Source of the DNA: Mayfieldus sp038040285
GTDB lineage: Bacteria; Actinomycetota; Thermoleophilia; Solirubrobacterales; 70-9
Assembly (NCBI GenBank): GCA_038040285.1
Contig: JBBPIN010000002.1
Span: 62,001 to 126,000 of the forward strand
Length of the DNA: 64,000 nt
Reading direction: 5' to 3'
The notes beneath the pieces are model-generated. The model was not told the DNA's origin. It did not search any database and saw only the letters and a program-made list of their open reading frames with translations. Shown here in pieces: positions 31,810 through 39,963 of the stretch; positions within the stretch are counted from its first letter, which is position 1, and the number at the start of each line of letters is the position of its first letter. Both the position numbers and the translations under genes were made by a program.

Positions 31810-33316
31810 CCTGGCGGGGCTCGACCCCGACCTCGCCACGGCGCGCGAGCTGGCACGGGAGGCAAACGTGGTACCGATCAGGATGCGGCTGGTTGACGAC
31901 TGCGAGACGCCGGTGTCGGCGCTGTTGAAGTTGCGTGGCGAGGGCCCCTGCTTCCTGCTCGAATCCGCCGAACAGGGCCAGGTGGGGCGTTGGTCCTTTC
32001 TCGGATTCCGACCCCGGGCCGTGCTGCGCTGGGCTGATGGCGTTCTATCTGAGTGGCGGGGTCAGGCGGCGCTCGATGGCGGACCCGCCGACGCCGAGCA
32101 CCAGGCCTCCGACCCCTACTCGGCGGTCGCCGAATACCTGGACCGCTTCCGGCTTGCACCGGTTGAGGACCTGCCGCCTTTCGCGGGTGGCGCCGTCGGC
32201 TTCTTTGGCTACGACCTGGTGCGGACCGTCGAGCCCCTCGGGGAGCCCAACCCCGATCCACTCGGGTTGCCCGACATGGCGCTGATGATCAGCGACGTGA
32301 TGCTTGCCTTCGACCACCTCCGCCACGAGCTGACCATCCTCGCCTGCGCGTTCGCCGACGACGAGGGAGGGATCGACGCCGCCTACGAGCGCGCGGCCGC
32401 GGCGATCGCCGACGTGCGCCAGCGGCTCCGCGGCCCGGTGCCGGCGCCCTCTGATCCGCGGGTCGCCCAGCCACCGCGGTTCGACTCCAATATGCCCCGG
32501 GAGCGGTTCGAGGGAGCGGTCGAGCGGATCATCGAATACATCTACGCGGGCGACGCCTTCCAGGTCGTCCCCTCGCAGCGGTTCAGCGCTCCGGCGCCGG
32601 TCGAGGCGCTGTCGATCTACCGTGGACTGCGCGCCGTAAACCCGTCCCCGTACATGTACTTCCTCGAGTTCGGCGACTTCCAGCTCGCCGGCGCCTCACC
32701 GGAGCCGCTGGTGAAGGTCAACGGGAGGCGGGTCGAGACGCGGCCGATTGCCGGCACCTACCCGCGGGGATCCAGCGAGGAGGAGGACCGCCGCCTCGCC
32801 GAGCGCCTGGTCGCCGATCCCAAGGAGCGGGCCGAGCACGTGATGCTGGTCGACCTGGGGCGCAACGACCTGGGGCGCGTCTGCGAGTACGGCTCGGTGA
32901 GCGTCGACGAGCTGATGGTGGTCGAGACCTACTCGCACGTCCTTCACATCGTCAGCCAGGTCTCGGGAACGCTGCGGGAGGGGATCGGAGCGATGGATGT
33001 TCTGCGCGCCGCGCTGCCGGCAGGAACGCTCTCGGGCGCGCCCAAGGTGCGGGCGATGCAGATCATCGACGAGCTGGAGCCGCACAAGCGCGGTTCCTAT
33101 GGCGGCGCGATCGGCTATCTGTCCTGGGGCGGCGACCTCGACACGGCTATCCACATCCGCACCGTGGTGGTCAAGGACGGACAGATCCACGTGCAGGCGG
33201 GAGGCGGCACGGTCGCCGATGCAAAGCCCGCCTACGAATACAACGAATCCGTGAACAAGGCGAAGGCGATATTTCGAGCCGTTGAGCTGGCCTGCGAGCA
33301 ACCTGACTGGCCATGA
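31793..33316 (+). CDS. trpE: Anthranilate synthase component I
   Basis: 507 residues. It makes anthranilate from chorismate with ammonia delivered by TrpG. The N-terminal domain contains LLESAEQGQVGRWSFLGF, in which the conserved L-L-E-S motif belongs to the tryptophan feedback site. The catalytic domain has IEYIYAGDAFQVVPSQRF, ASPEPLVKV, RPIAGTYPRG, LPAGTLSGAPKVRAM and YGGAIGYLSW. It overlaps hisIE upstream and trpG downstream (4 nt). Confidence 0.96.
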   Translation: MAVVSDLAGLDPDLATARELAREANVVPIRMRLVDDCETPVSALLKLRGEGPCFLLESAEQGQVGRWSFLGFRPRAVLRWADGVLSEWRGQAALDGGPADAEHQASDPYSAVAEYLDRFRLAPVEDLPPFAGGAVGFFGYDLVRTVEPLGEPNPDPLGLPDMALMISDVMLAFDHLRHELTILACAFADDEGGIDAAYERAAAAIADVRQRLRGPVPAPSDPRVAQPPRFDSNMPRERFEGAVERIIEYIYAGDAFQVVPSQRFSAPAPVEALSIYRGLRAVNPSPYMYFLEFGDFQLAGASPEPLVKVNGRRVETRPIAGTYPRGSSEEEDRRLAERLVADPKERAEHVMLVDLGRNDLGRVCEYGSVSVDELMVVETYSHVLHIVSQVSGTLREGIGAMDVLRAALPAGTLSGAPKVRAMQIIDELEPHKRGSYGGAIGYLSWGGDLDTAIHIRTVVVKDGQIHVQAGGGTVADAKPAYEYNESVNKAKAIFRAVELACEQPDWP

Positions 33317-33873
33317 ACGTTCTCGTCATCGACAACTACGACTCCTTCACCTACAACCTGGTCCAGTACCTTGGCGAGCTGGGCGCGGAGATCGAGGTGG
33401 TTCGCAACGACCGCGCCGCGGTGGGCGAGCTGCTGGAGCGCGATCCTGATCGCCTTGTCGTCTCGCCCGGCCCTTGTACGCCGGCCGAGGCCGGGATCTC
33501 GGTGGACGCGATCGGCGCCTTCGCGCGGGCCGGCACCCCGGTGCTCGGTGTCTGCCTCGGCCACCAATCGCTGGTCGAGGCGTTCGGGGGGCGCACGGTT
33601 CGCGGCGAGCCGATCCACGGCAAGGACGCCGAGGTCGAGCACGATGGGCGCACCATCTACGACGGCGTACCGAGCCCGCTGGTCGCTGGCCGCTATCACT
33701 CGCTAGTGGCGGACCCCGACCTCCCGGAGGAGCTGGAGGTAAGCGCCAGCCTCGGCGACGTTGTGATGGGGGTCCGGCATCGCGAGCTGCCGGCGGAAGG
33801 GGTGCAGTTCCACCCCGAGTCTGTCCTCACGCCGCATGGGAAGCAGCTGCTGGCCAACTTCCTCGAGGTCTAG
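33313..33873 (+). CDS. trpG: Anthranilate synthase component II (glutamine amidotransferase)
   Basis: 186 residues. Class I amidotransferase: NVLVIDNYDSFTYNLVQYL at the start, nucleophile Cys in GVCLGHQSLVEAFGG, and the His-Glu pair in VQFHPESVLTPHG. It supplies ammonia to TrpE. The same subunit could also serve para-aminobenzoate synthase if no pabA exists elsewhere; the trp context favours TrpG. The start overlaps the trpE stop (ATGA). Confidence 0.95.
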   Translation: MNVLVIDNYDSFTYNLVQYLGELGAEIEVVRNDRAAVGELLERDPDRLVVSPGPCTPAEAGISVDAIGAFARAGTPVLGVCLGHQSLVEAFGGRTVRGEPIHGKDAEVEHDGRTIYDGVPSPLVAGRYHSLVADPDLPEELEVSASLGDVVMGVRHRELPAEGVQFHPESVLTPHGKQLLANFLEV

Positions 33874-33876
33874 GGC

Positions 33877-34905
33877 ATGCCGAACGAAATCGTCACCCGC
33901 GCCATCGACGCCGTCTGCGCCGGCGACCACCTGACCACTGACCACGCCGCCGCGGTGCTTGCCGAGATCATGGAGGGCCGCACGAGCGAGGTGCAGACAG
34001 CGGCGTTCTTGATCGCGCTGCGAGCGAAGGGGGAGACGGTGCCCGAGCTGGTCGGCCTGGCACGCACGATGCGCTCGCTGGCCTCCGATGTCCCTTGTGG
34101 ACGTGACGACCTCGTTGACACGGCCGGCACCGGAGGCGGGCCCTCGACCTTCAACATCTCGACCACAGCGGCGCTGGTTGCGGCGGCGGCGGGCTGTGCC
34201 GTTGCCAAGCACGGCAATCGCTCCAACACCAGCCGCAGCGGCTCCGCCGATCTCCTCGAGGCGCTGGGGGTCGAGATCGGTCTCGGCCCCGAGCAGGTCG
34301 CCCGCTGCATCGACGAGGTCGGGTTCGGTTTCATGTTCGCTCCCCGCCACCACGAGGCGATGGCCAATGTGGTCCCGGTGCGCAAAGAGCTGGGCGTGCG
34401 AACGATCTTCAATTTCCTCGGACCGCTCACCAATCCGGCCGGTGCCAGCCGCCAGCTTGTTGGCGTGGCGGACCGCCGCTACCAGGAGACGATGGCCGAG
34501 GCACTGCTCGGGCTGGGGGCGAAGGCGGCGCTCGTGGTGAACGCCGAGGACGGCCTCGACGAGCTCTCGATCTCGAGCCGCACCCGGGTGATCGAGGTGC
34601 GCGAGTCCGGAACGGAAGAGTGGTTCGTCGAGCCTGGTCAGTTCGGCCTTGGCGAGGCCTCGATCGAGGAGATCGCCGGCGGCGAGCCGAAGGAGAATGC
34701 CGCCGTGAGCCGCTCGGTGCTCGATGGCGCGGAGGGCCCGGCTCGGGACGTCGTTGCGCTCAACGCCGGGGCGGCGATCTACGTCGGCGGCCAGGCGGAC
34801 GACCTCGGAACAGGGGTCGAGAGGGCGCGCGAGGCGATCGACTCGGGGGCGGTGTCTCGGCTGCTCGAGCAATTGATCGAGCAAACCGGCAAGCTCGCCG
34901 GCTAA
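33877..34905 (+). CDS. trpD: Anthranilate phosphoribosyltransferase
   Basis: 342 residues. It joins anthranilate to PRPP. Signatures are DTAGTGGGPSTFNISTTAAL (PRPP-binding glycine loop), KHGNRSNTSRSGSADLLEALG (anthranilate site) and FMFAPRHHEAM. It begins 3 nt after trpG. The segment NAEDGLDELS is the conserved metal-binding end of the active site. Confidence 0.95.
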   Translation: MPNEIVTRAIDAVCAGDHLTTDHAAAVLAEIMEGRTSEVQTAAFLIALRAKGETVPELVGLARTMRSLASDVPCGRDDLVDTAGTGGGPSTFNISTTAALVAAAAGCAVAKHGNRSNTSRSGSADLLEALGVEIGLGPEQVARCIDEVGFGFMFAPRHHEAMANVVPVRKELGVRTIFNFLGPLTNPAGASRQLVGVADRRYQETMAEALLGLGAKAALVVNAEDGLDELSISSRTRVIEVRESGTEEWFVEPGQFGLGEASIEEIAGGEPKENAAVSRSVLDGAEGPARDVVALNAGAAIYVGGQADDLGTGVERAREAIDSGAVSRLLEQLIEQTGKLAG

Positions 34906-34921
34906 TGTTCCGGCACGCACG

Positions 34922-35728
34922 ATGAGCATGATCGAGCAGCTCGTCTCGGCGGCGAGAGAGGGAGTCGAGAAGCGCCGCGGGCAGATCCCGCTGGCCGATC
35001 TCGAGAACCGGCTCGAGAGCCGCGGTGAGGACCGGCCATTCATGGAGGCGCTGGTGCGCCCCGGTCTCTCACTGATCGCCGAGTTCAAGCGCCGCTCGCC
35101 GAGCGTCGGGGCGATCGACAGCGAAGCGCCGGTCGCGGGAACGGTGCAGGCGTTTGAGCGTGGCGGCGCGGCCGCGCTGTCGGTGCTGACCGACGAGGCA
35201 CACTTCGGCGGAACGCTGGATGACCTGCGGGCCGCTCGCGAAGCCTGCGACCTTCCGATCCTGCGCAAGGACTTCGTCGTCGACCCCTACCAGCTGTACG
35301 AGGCGGCGGCGAACGGAGCCGACGCCGTCCTGGTGATCGTGCGGTCGCTCGAGGAGCAGCAGCTCGCCGCGCTGCACGCCGAGGCGCTTGGCCTCGATCT
35401 GGACCCACTGGTCGAGGTCCACGATGCCGAAGAGCTGGAGCGGGCCCTGGAGCTCGACGCGGCGGTGATCGGGATCAACAATCGCGACCTCGACAACGGG
35501 CAAGTGGACATCTCCACGACCTTCGAGCTGATGCCCGACGTCCCCGCGGGCAAGACCGTGGTGGCCGAGAGCGGGATCTCGGATGGCGGCCAGCTCGAGG
35601 AGCTCGACCGAGTCGGAGTCGACGCGGTTCTGATCGGCGAGGCGCTGATGCGCGCCGGCGACACCGAGGCGAAGACGCGCGAGCTCGCGGGTCCCGAGGA
35701 GTCCACCCGCGAACAGCCGCTGCCCTAG
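34922..35728 (+). CDS. trpC: Indole-3-glycerol phosphate synthase
   Basis: 268 residues. It is a (beta/alpha)8 barrel with SLIAEFKRRSPSVGAI (catalytic Lys), LSVLTDEAHFGGTLDDL, LRKDFVVDPYQLYEA, IGINNRDL and VAESGISDG, all in the expected order. ATG 34922 is used; ATG 34928 is an equal alternative. The next trp gene (trpF) is separated from it by an HtrA-type protease gene. Confidence 0.95.
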   Translation: MSMIEQLVSAAREGVEKRRGQIPLADLENRLESRGEDRPFMEALVRPGLSLIAEFKRRSPSVGAIDSEAPVAGTVQAFERGGAAALSVLTDEAHFGGTLDDLRAAREACDLPILRKDFVVDPYQLYEAAANGADAVLVIVRSLEEQQLAALHAEALGLDLDPLVEVHDAEELERALELDAAVIGINNRDLDNGQVDISTTFELMPDVPAGKTVVAESGISDGGQLEELDRVGVDAVLIGEALMRAGDTEAKTRELAGPEESTREQPLP

Positions 35729-35806
35729 AGATCCCCGTCCGAGGATTTAGCTCCGCTTAGGACTTTCTTTAGCGGCGGATCACCGCCCGCCTCGATCATC
35801 GACGTG

Positions 35807-37030
35807 ATGGTCGACAAGGCGAAGAGCTTCTCCCGCACGCCCTTCGGATCCGGGGTGGTCGGCGGCCTGGTGGTCGCGGTGCTGGGCTGGATTGCGATCG
35901 CCGCCGGCCTGGTCCACGCGTCGTCGAGCAACGATACGTTGCCCCCACCGCTCACGCCGGCGCCGGTCAACGCCAAGGTGATGAGCGGCCACGGCAACAC
36001 CGTCGCGAAGATCTACAAGGCCGACTCGGCGGGGGTCGCCTTCATCGAGGCCCAGCAACCGGCCAAGCCGGCCTCTCCATTTGACTTCTTCGGTCTCCCG
36101 CGGGGCGGGGGCACCGCGAGCGGTTCCGGCTTCGTGATCGACACCGACGGACACATTCTCACCAACAATCACGTGGTCGCCGGCGCTCAGACGATCCACG
36201 TGAAGCTGGGCAGCAGCGACACCAGCTACAACGCGCAGGTGGTGGGACGGGACCCCGCCACGGATCTCGCGTTGCTGAAGATCGACGCGCCTTCCTCCGA
36301 CCTGCATCCACTGCCGCTGGGCGACTCTTCGAGCGTCCAGGTCGGCGACCCGGTCGTGGCGATCGGCAATCCGTTTGGGCTCGATCAAACCGCGACCACG
36401 GGGATAGTCTCGGCACTCCAGCGCCAGATCCAGGCCCCCAACGGGTTCGCGATCTCCAATGTGATCCAGACCGACGCCTCGATCAATCCGGGCAACTCCG
36501 GAGGTCCGCTGATCAATTCGTCAGGTCAGGTGATCGGCATCACCTCGCAGATCGAGACTGCCGGCGGCGGCGGCTCGGTCGGGATCGGGTTCGCGATTCC
36601 CAGCAACACCGCCCGTCAGGTGGTCTCACAGCTGGAGAAGAACGGCAAGGTCGAGCACGCATTCCTCGGGATCACCGGGGCGACCATCAGCCCCGACATC
36701 GCCAAGGCGCTGCACCTTCCGGTCGACTCGGGGGTGCTTGTCCAGCAGGCCGTCAACGGCGGCCCAGCCGCCAAGGCTGGAATCCGCGGGGGCCACACCG
36801 CGGCGACGATCCAGGGAGCCAATCTGGAGCTGGGCGGCGACATCATCACCGAGATCGGCGGCCACAAGATCACCTCGATGGACCAGGTCGTCAACATCGT
36901 CAACTCCGCCAAGCCCGGGGACACCCTCGACGTCACGGTCCGCCGCGGCGCGGACACCAAGAGCATCACCGTCACCCTCGGCGACCGCCCAAGCAACGTC
37001 GGCGCCAGCGGTTCGGGTCTGGGCCGGTAG
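35807..37030 (+). CDS. HtrA/DegP-type serine protease with PDZ domain
   Basis: 407 residues. One N-terminal membrane helix (GVVGGLVVAVLGWIAIAAGL) anchors a trypsin-like domain outside the membrane. The catalytic triad is visible: His in ILTNNHVVAGA, Asp in DPATDLALLKI, Ser in INPGNSGGPLIN. One PDZ domain follows (about 290-390, LGGDIITEIGGHKI). It is a stress-type protease or chaperone. A GTG one codon earlier is equally possible. It lies between trpC and trpF on the same strand, 75 nt after trpC, and is followed by strong hairpins, so it is likely its own unit. Confidence 0.92.
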   Translation: MVDKAKSFSRTPFGSGVVGGLVVAVLGWIAIAAGLVHASSSNDTLPPPLTPAPVNAKVMSGHGNTVAKIYKADSAGVAFIEAQQPAKPASPFDFFGLPRGGGTASGSGFVIDTDGHILTNNHVVAGAQTIHVKLGSSDTSYNAQVVGRDPATDLALLKIDAPSSDLHPLPLGDSSSVQVGDPVVAIGNPFGLDQTATTGIVSALQRQIQAPNGFAISNVIQTDASINPGNSGGPLINSSGQVIGITSQIETAGGGGSVGIGFAIPSNTARQVVSQLEKNGKVEHAFLGITGATISPDIAKALHLPVDSGVLVQQAVNGGPAAKAGIRGGHTAATIQGANLELGGDIITEIGGHKITSMDQVVNIVNSAKPGDTLDVTVRRGADTKSITVTLGDRPSNVGASGSGLGR

Positions 37031-37046
37031 ACGCCGCCCGGCCAAC

Positions 37047-37101
37047 CAATTGCGGCGGCTTCGCCGCCTGACATGCATGTGCCGGCGCGCAACGCGCCGG
37101 C
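37047..37101. repeat. Two-hairpin palindromic repeat, copy 1
   Basis: A 27-nt block from 37047 to 37073 (reverse complement of TGTCAGGCGGCGAAGCCGCC plus 7 nt) is followed by a 9-bp hairpin GCCGGCGCG-CAA-CGCGCCGGC at 37081-37101. The block is identical over 27 nt to 50594-50620, and the two-hairpin layout recurs at 53919-53972 in the opposite orientation. Here it sits after the protease stop and may also terminate transcription. Confidence 0.85.
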
Positions 37102-37123
37102 CGGCCACCATTCGGCCACCCCT

Positions 37124-37129
37124 TACCCT
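37124..37129 (+). promoter_or_regulatory. -10 box (TACCCT) of trpFBA, leaderless
   Basis: TACCCT ends 6 nt before the trpF GTG at 37136. With the repeat or terminator upstream, it supports separate transcription of trpFBA. Confidence 0.55.
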
Positions 37130-37135
37130 TGACCT

Positions 37136-37774
37136 GTGAAGGTCAAGATCTGCGGGATCACGAATCTCGAGGACGCACGCGAGGCCGTGCGCCTCGGAGC
37201 CTGGGCGATCGGCCTCGTCCACCACGAGGAAAGCCCTCGTAGCTGCGACCCAGCGACCGCGGTTGAGATCGGCGCTGAGCTGCGCCGCCGATGCGAGGTG
37301 GTCGGAGTCTTCGTGAACCCGAAGCTCGATCAGGTTGAGGCGGCGGTGGCCGACGAGGGGCTCTCGATCGTGCAGCTCAACGGTGACGAGGGCCCGTCCT
37401 TCTGCACTGAGGTCGCTCGCCGTACAGGCGCCAAGGTGATCAAGGCGATTCACGTCTCCAGCGCAGCCGACGTTCGCGGCGCCGATGCCTTCCGCACCGA
37501 CTTCCATATGTTCGATACCCGCCGGGGCGATCTCTGGGGCGGCACCGGGGAGACGTTCGACTGGGACCTGCTGGCCGGCCGGCGCTCCGAGGTGCCGGCG
37601 ATCCTCGCCGGCGGCCTGCGGCCGGACAACGTCGCCGCAGCGGCCGAGGCTGCTCATCCCTTCGCGGTCGACGTGGCGAGCGGCGTGGAGGCGGAGCCCG
37701 GCCGCAAGGACCACGAGTTGCTGGCCTCTTTCCTTGAGGCCGCCCGCGCCGCCACGTCGGCCCCCGCCCCGTGA
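37136..37774 (+). CDS. trpF: Phosphoribosylanthranilate isomerase
   Basis: 212 residues from GTG. The barrel opens with VKICGITNLEDAREAVRLGA (catalytic Cys in KICG) and continues with VGVFVNPKLDQVEA, VQLNGDEGPSFC, DTRRGDLWGGTGETFDW (catalytic Asp) and LAGGLRPDNV plus VDVASGVE phosphate loops. Its stop overlaps the trpB start (GTGA). Confidence 0.95.
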   Translation: MKVKICGITNLEDAREAVRLGAWAIGLVHHEESPRSCDPATAVEIGAELRRRCEVVGVFVNPKLDQVEAAVADEGLSIVQLNGDEGPSFCTEVARRTGAKVIKAIHVSSAADVRGADAFRTDFHMFDTRRGDLWGGTGETFDWDLLAGRRSEVPAILAGGLRPDNVAAAAEAAHPFAVDVASGVEAEPGRKDHELLASFLEAARAATSAPAP

Positions 37775-38949
37775 GCACGGCAGTCGAGGAGCGTTTCGGC
37801 CCCTACGGAGGGCGCTTCGTCCCCGAGACATTGGTCTCGGCACTCGACGAGCTGACCGAGGCCTGGTCGGAGGCGCGCGCTGATCCGGAGTTCAACGCCG
37901 AGCTGGGGCGCCTTCACCTCGACTTCATCGGCCGGCCGACGCCGCTCTACCGTGCCGCGCGGCTCTCGGAAAGGGTCGGAAGGCCGGTCTATCTGAAACG
38001 CGAGGACCTCGCCCACACCGGAGCCCACAAGATCAACAACGCGGTCGGCCAGGCGCTGCTCACGCGGCGAATGGGAAAGCGCCGCGTGATCGCCGAAACC
38101 GGTGCCGGCCAGCACGGCGTTGCGACTGCGACGGCCTGCGCGCTGCTCGATCTCGATTGCGTCGTCTACATGGGCACCGAGGACATGCGCCGCCAGCGTC
38201 CCAACGTCGAGCGGATGAATTTGCTCGGGGCCGAGGTGGTGCCGGTCGAGGCCGGCGCCCGGACGCTGAAGGAGGCCGTTAGCGCTGCGATCCGCGACTG
38301 GGTCGCCAACGCCGCCGACACCCATTACGTGATCGGCTCGGTGGTCGGTCCGGCGCCCTTCCCCGCTCTGGTCCGCGACCTCCAGCGGGTGATCGGCGAC
38401 GAGGCGCGCCGCCAGGCGCTGGAGGCAGAGGGAACGCTTCCGGCGCGGGTGATCGCCTGCGTTGGCGGCGGGTCGAACGCGATCGGGACCTTCACCGCGT
38501 TCCTCGAGGACGAGGGGACCGAGTTGATCGGGGTCGAGGCAGGCGGCGAGGGCCTGGAGAGCGAGCACCACGGAGCCTCGCTGGTCGCGGGACGGACCGG
38601 GGTGTTGCACGGATCGCTGTCGTCGGTGCTCAGTGACGAGGACGGCCAGATCCTCGAGGCGCACTCGATCTCCGCCGGGCTCGACTATCCGGGCGTAGGG
38701 CCCGAGCACGCCCAGCTCCGCGACACCGGCAGGGCCCGCTACGAGTCGGTCACCGACACCGACGCCTTGCTCGCCTTCCGTGAGCTATCGCGCTTGGAGG
38801 GGATCGTGCCGGCGCTCGAGCCCGCGCACGCGATCGCCTGGTTGCTGGCAAACCCTGGCGCCGAGGGCTATGACCTCTTGTGTCTGAGCGGCCGCGGCGA
38901 CAAGGACCTCGCCGAGGCACTGGCTGCCCTGGAGAAGATCGATGGCTGA
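37771..38949 (+). CDS. trpB: Tryptophan synthase beta chain
   Basis: 392 residues from GTG. It is a PLP enzyme condensing indole with serine. The PLP lysine is in EDLAHTGAHKINNAVGQAL; GAGQHGVATATACAL, CVGGGSNAIGTF (phosphate loop) and LSGRGDKD near the end are canonical. It overlaps trpF by 4 nt and trpA by 8 nt, the usual coupled TrpAB pair. Confidence 0.97.
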   Translation: MSTAVEERFGPYGGRFVPETLVSALDELTEAWSEARADPEFNAELGRLHLDFIGRPTPLYRAARLSERVGRPVYLKREDLAHTGAHKINNAVGQALLTRRMGKRRVIAETGAGQHGVATATACALLDLDCVVYMGTEDMRRQRPNVERMNLLGAEVVPVEAGARTLKEAVSAAIRDWVANAADTHYVIGSVVGPAPFPALVRDLQRVIGDEARRQALEAEGTLPARVIACVGGGSNAIGTFTAFLEDEGTELIGVEAGGEGLESEHHGASLVAGRTGVLHGSLSSVLSDEDGQILEAHSISAGLDYPGVGPEHAQLRDTGRARYESVTDTDALLAFRELSRLEGIVPALEPAHAIAWLLANPGAEGYDLLCLSGRGDKDLAEALAALEKIDG

Positions 38950-39763
38950 CGCGACCAGCACCTCGACTGGCCTGGCGCGGATCGAAGCCGCCTTCGCTGC
39001 CGCGAGCCAGGAGGGCCGAGCGGCGCTGATGCCCTACATGATGGGCTGCTTCCCGGATCGCGAGGGTGCCCTCCAGATCGCCAGCGCCTACGCCGACGGC
39101 GGCGCCGATCTGGTCGAAGTTGGGGTTCCCTTCTCGGACCCGCTCGCCGACGGGCCGGTGATCCACGCGGCGGCAACCGCGGCGCTTGAGCGAGGCGCCG
39201 ACCTCGACGGCGCCCTGCAGACCTGCGAGGTGCTCGGCGAGGGAGTTCCCTCGGTGGCGATGTGTTACGTGAACATGGTGCTGGCGCTCGGTCCGCGGCG
39301 CTTCGCCGGGCGCCTCGCGGCGGTTGGCGCCGCCGGCGCGATCGTCCCCGATCTGCCGCTGGAGGAGTCGGGCGAGATCGGTGAGGCGCTCGAGGCTGAG
39401 GGCCTGGCGCTGATCCCGCTCGTCGCACCCACGACCCCGCCCGATCGCCGCCGGCGCATCTGCGAGTCGGCGCGCGGCTTCGTCTACCTCGTCTCGGTCG
39501 CAGGGGTGACCGGCGAGCGCGACGAGCTGCCAGAGCAGCTGGAGGACTTGGTGCGAGCGGCGCAGGAGGAAGCCGAGGTGCCGGTCGCGGTCGGGTTCGG
39601 GATCGGCACGCCGGAGCAGGTCGCCGCGGTGGGCAAGCTCGCCGACGGCGTGATCATCGGCACCCGCCTCGTGCGCGAGGTCTCCGAGGCGGGCGATGCG
39701 ACCGCGGGCGCCGAGGCCGCGGCGGTGTTCCTGCGCGAAGTCCGCGCCGCCCTCGCCGGTTAG
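38942..39763 (+). CDS. trpA: Tryptophan synthase alpha chain
   Basis: 273 residues. It cleaves indole-3-glycerol phosphate and passes indole to TrpB. YMMGCFPDREGAL, VEVGVPFSDPLADGPVIHAA (catalytic Glu and Asp), VPDLPLEESGEI and VSVAGVTGERDELP are all in place, and the phosphate site FGIGTPEQVAA follows. It is the last trp gene. Confidence 0.96.
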   Translation: MADATSTSTGLARIEAAFAAASQEGRAALMPYMMGCFPDREGALQIASAYADGGADLVEVGVPFSDPLADGPVIHAAATAALERGADLDGALQTCEVLGEGVPSVAMCYVNMVLALGPRRFAGRLAAVGAAGAIVPDLPLEESGEIGEALEAEGLALIPLVAPTTPPDRRRRICESARGFVYLVSVAGVTGERDELPEQLEDLVRAAQEEAEVPVAVGFGIGTPEQVAAVGKLADGVIIGTRLVREVSEAGDATAGAEAAAVFLREVRAALAG

Positions 39764-39766
39764 GAT
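39761..39766 (+). promoter_or_regulatory. -10 box (TAGGAT) before the 53-residue gene
   Basis: TAGGAT begins at the trpA stop codon and ends 9 nt before the ATG at 39776. It fits a nearly leaderless transcript. Confidence 0.4.
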
Positions 39767-39775
39767 CCCGTTCCG

Positions 39776-39937
39776 ATGACCGTTGTGGTGACCCTCTTTC
39801 TGGCCCTGGCGGCGATGGTGGTCTCCTACGCCTTCGGGCAGGGCGGCCCGGTTGCCGGCATCGTCTTCTTGACGGGGCTCTTGGTCGGATCGCTGATCAA
39901 GCTCACCGAACCGCTGCGCGAGCGGCTGCGGTCCTAG
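39776..39937 (+). CDS. Small two-helix membrane protein
   Basis: 53 residues, too short for most gene callers. Codons have the strong third-position G/C bias of neighbouring genes. The first helix (VVVTLFLALAAMVVSYAF) and the second (PVAGIVFLTGLLVGSLI) are separated by Gly-Gln-Gly-Gly, and the tail is charged (EPLRERLRS). No family is recognised. It fills the gap between trpA (12 nt away) and pfk (26 nt away). The frame is real by codon bias and by its membrane hairpin; function unknown. Confidence 0.65.
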   Translation: MTVVVTLFLALAAMVVSYAFGQGGPVAGIVFLTGLLVGSLIKLTEPLRERLRS

Positions 39938-39951
39938 GCCAGCGACGCCGA

Positions 39952-39957
39952 TACAGT
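39952..39957 (+). promoter_or_regulatory. -10 box (TACAGT) of the phosphofructokinase gene, leaderless
   Basis: TACAGT ends 6 nt before the ATG at 39964. Confidence 0.6.
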
Positions 39958-39963
39958 CGCGGC

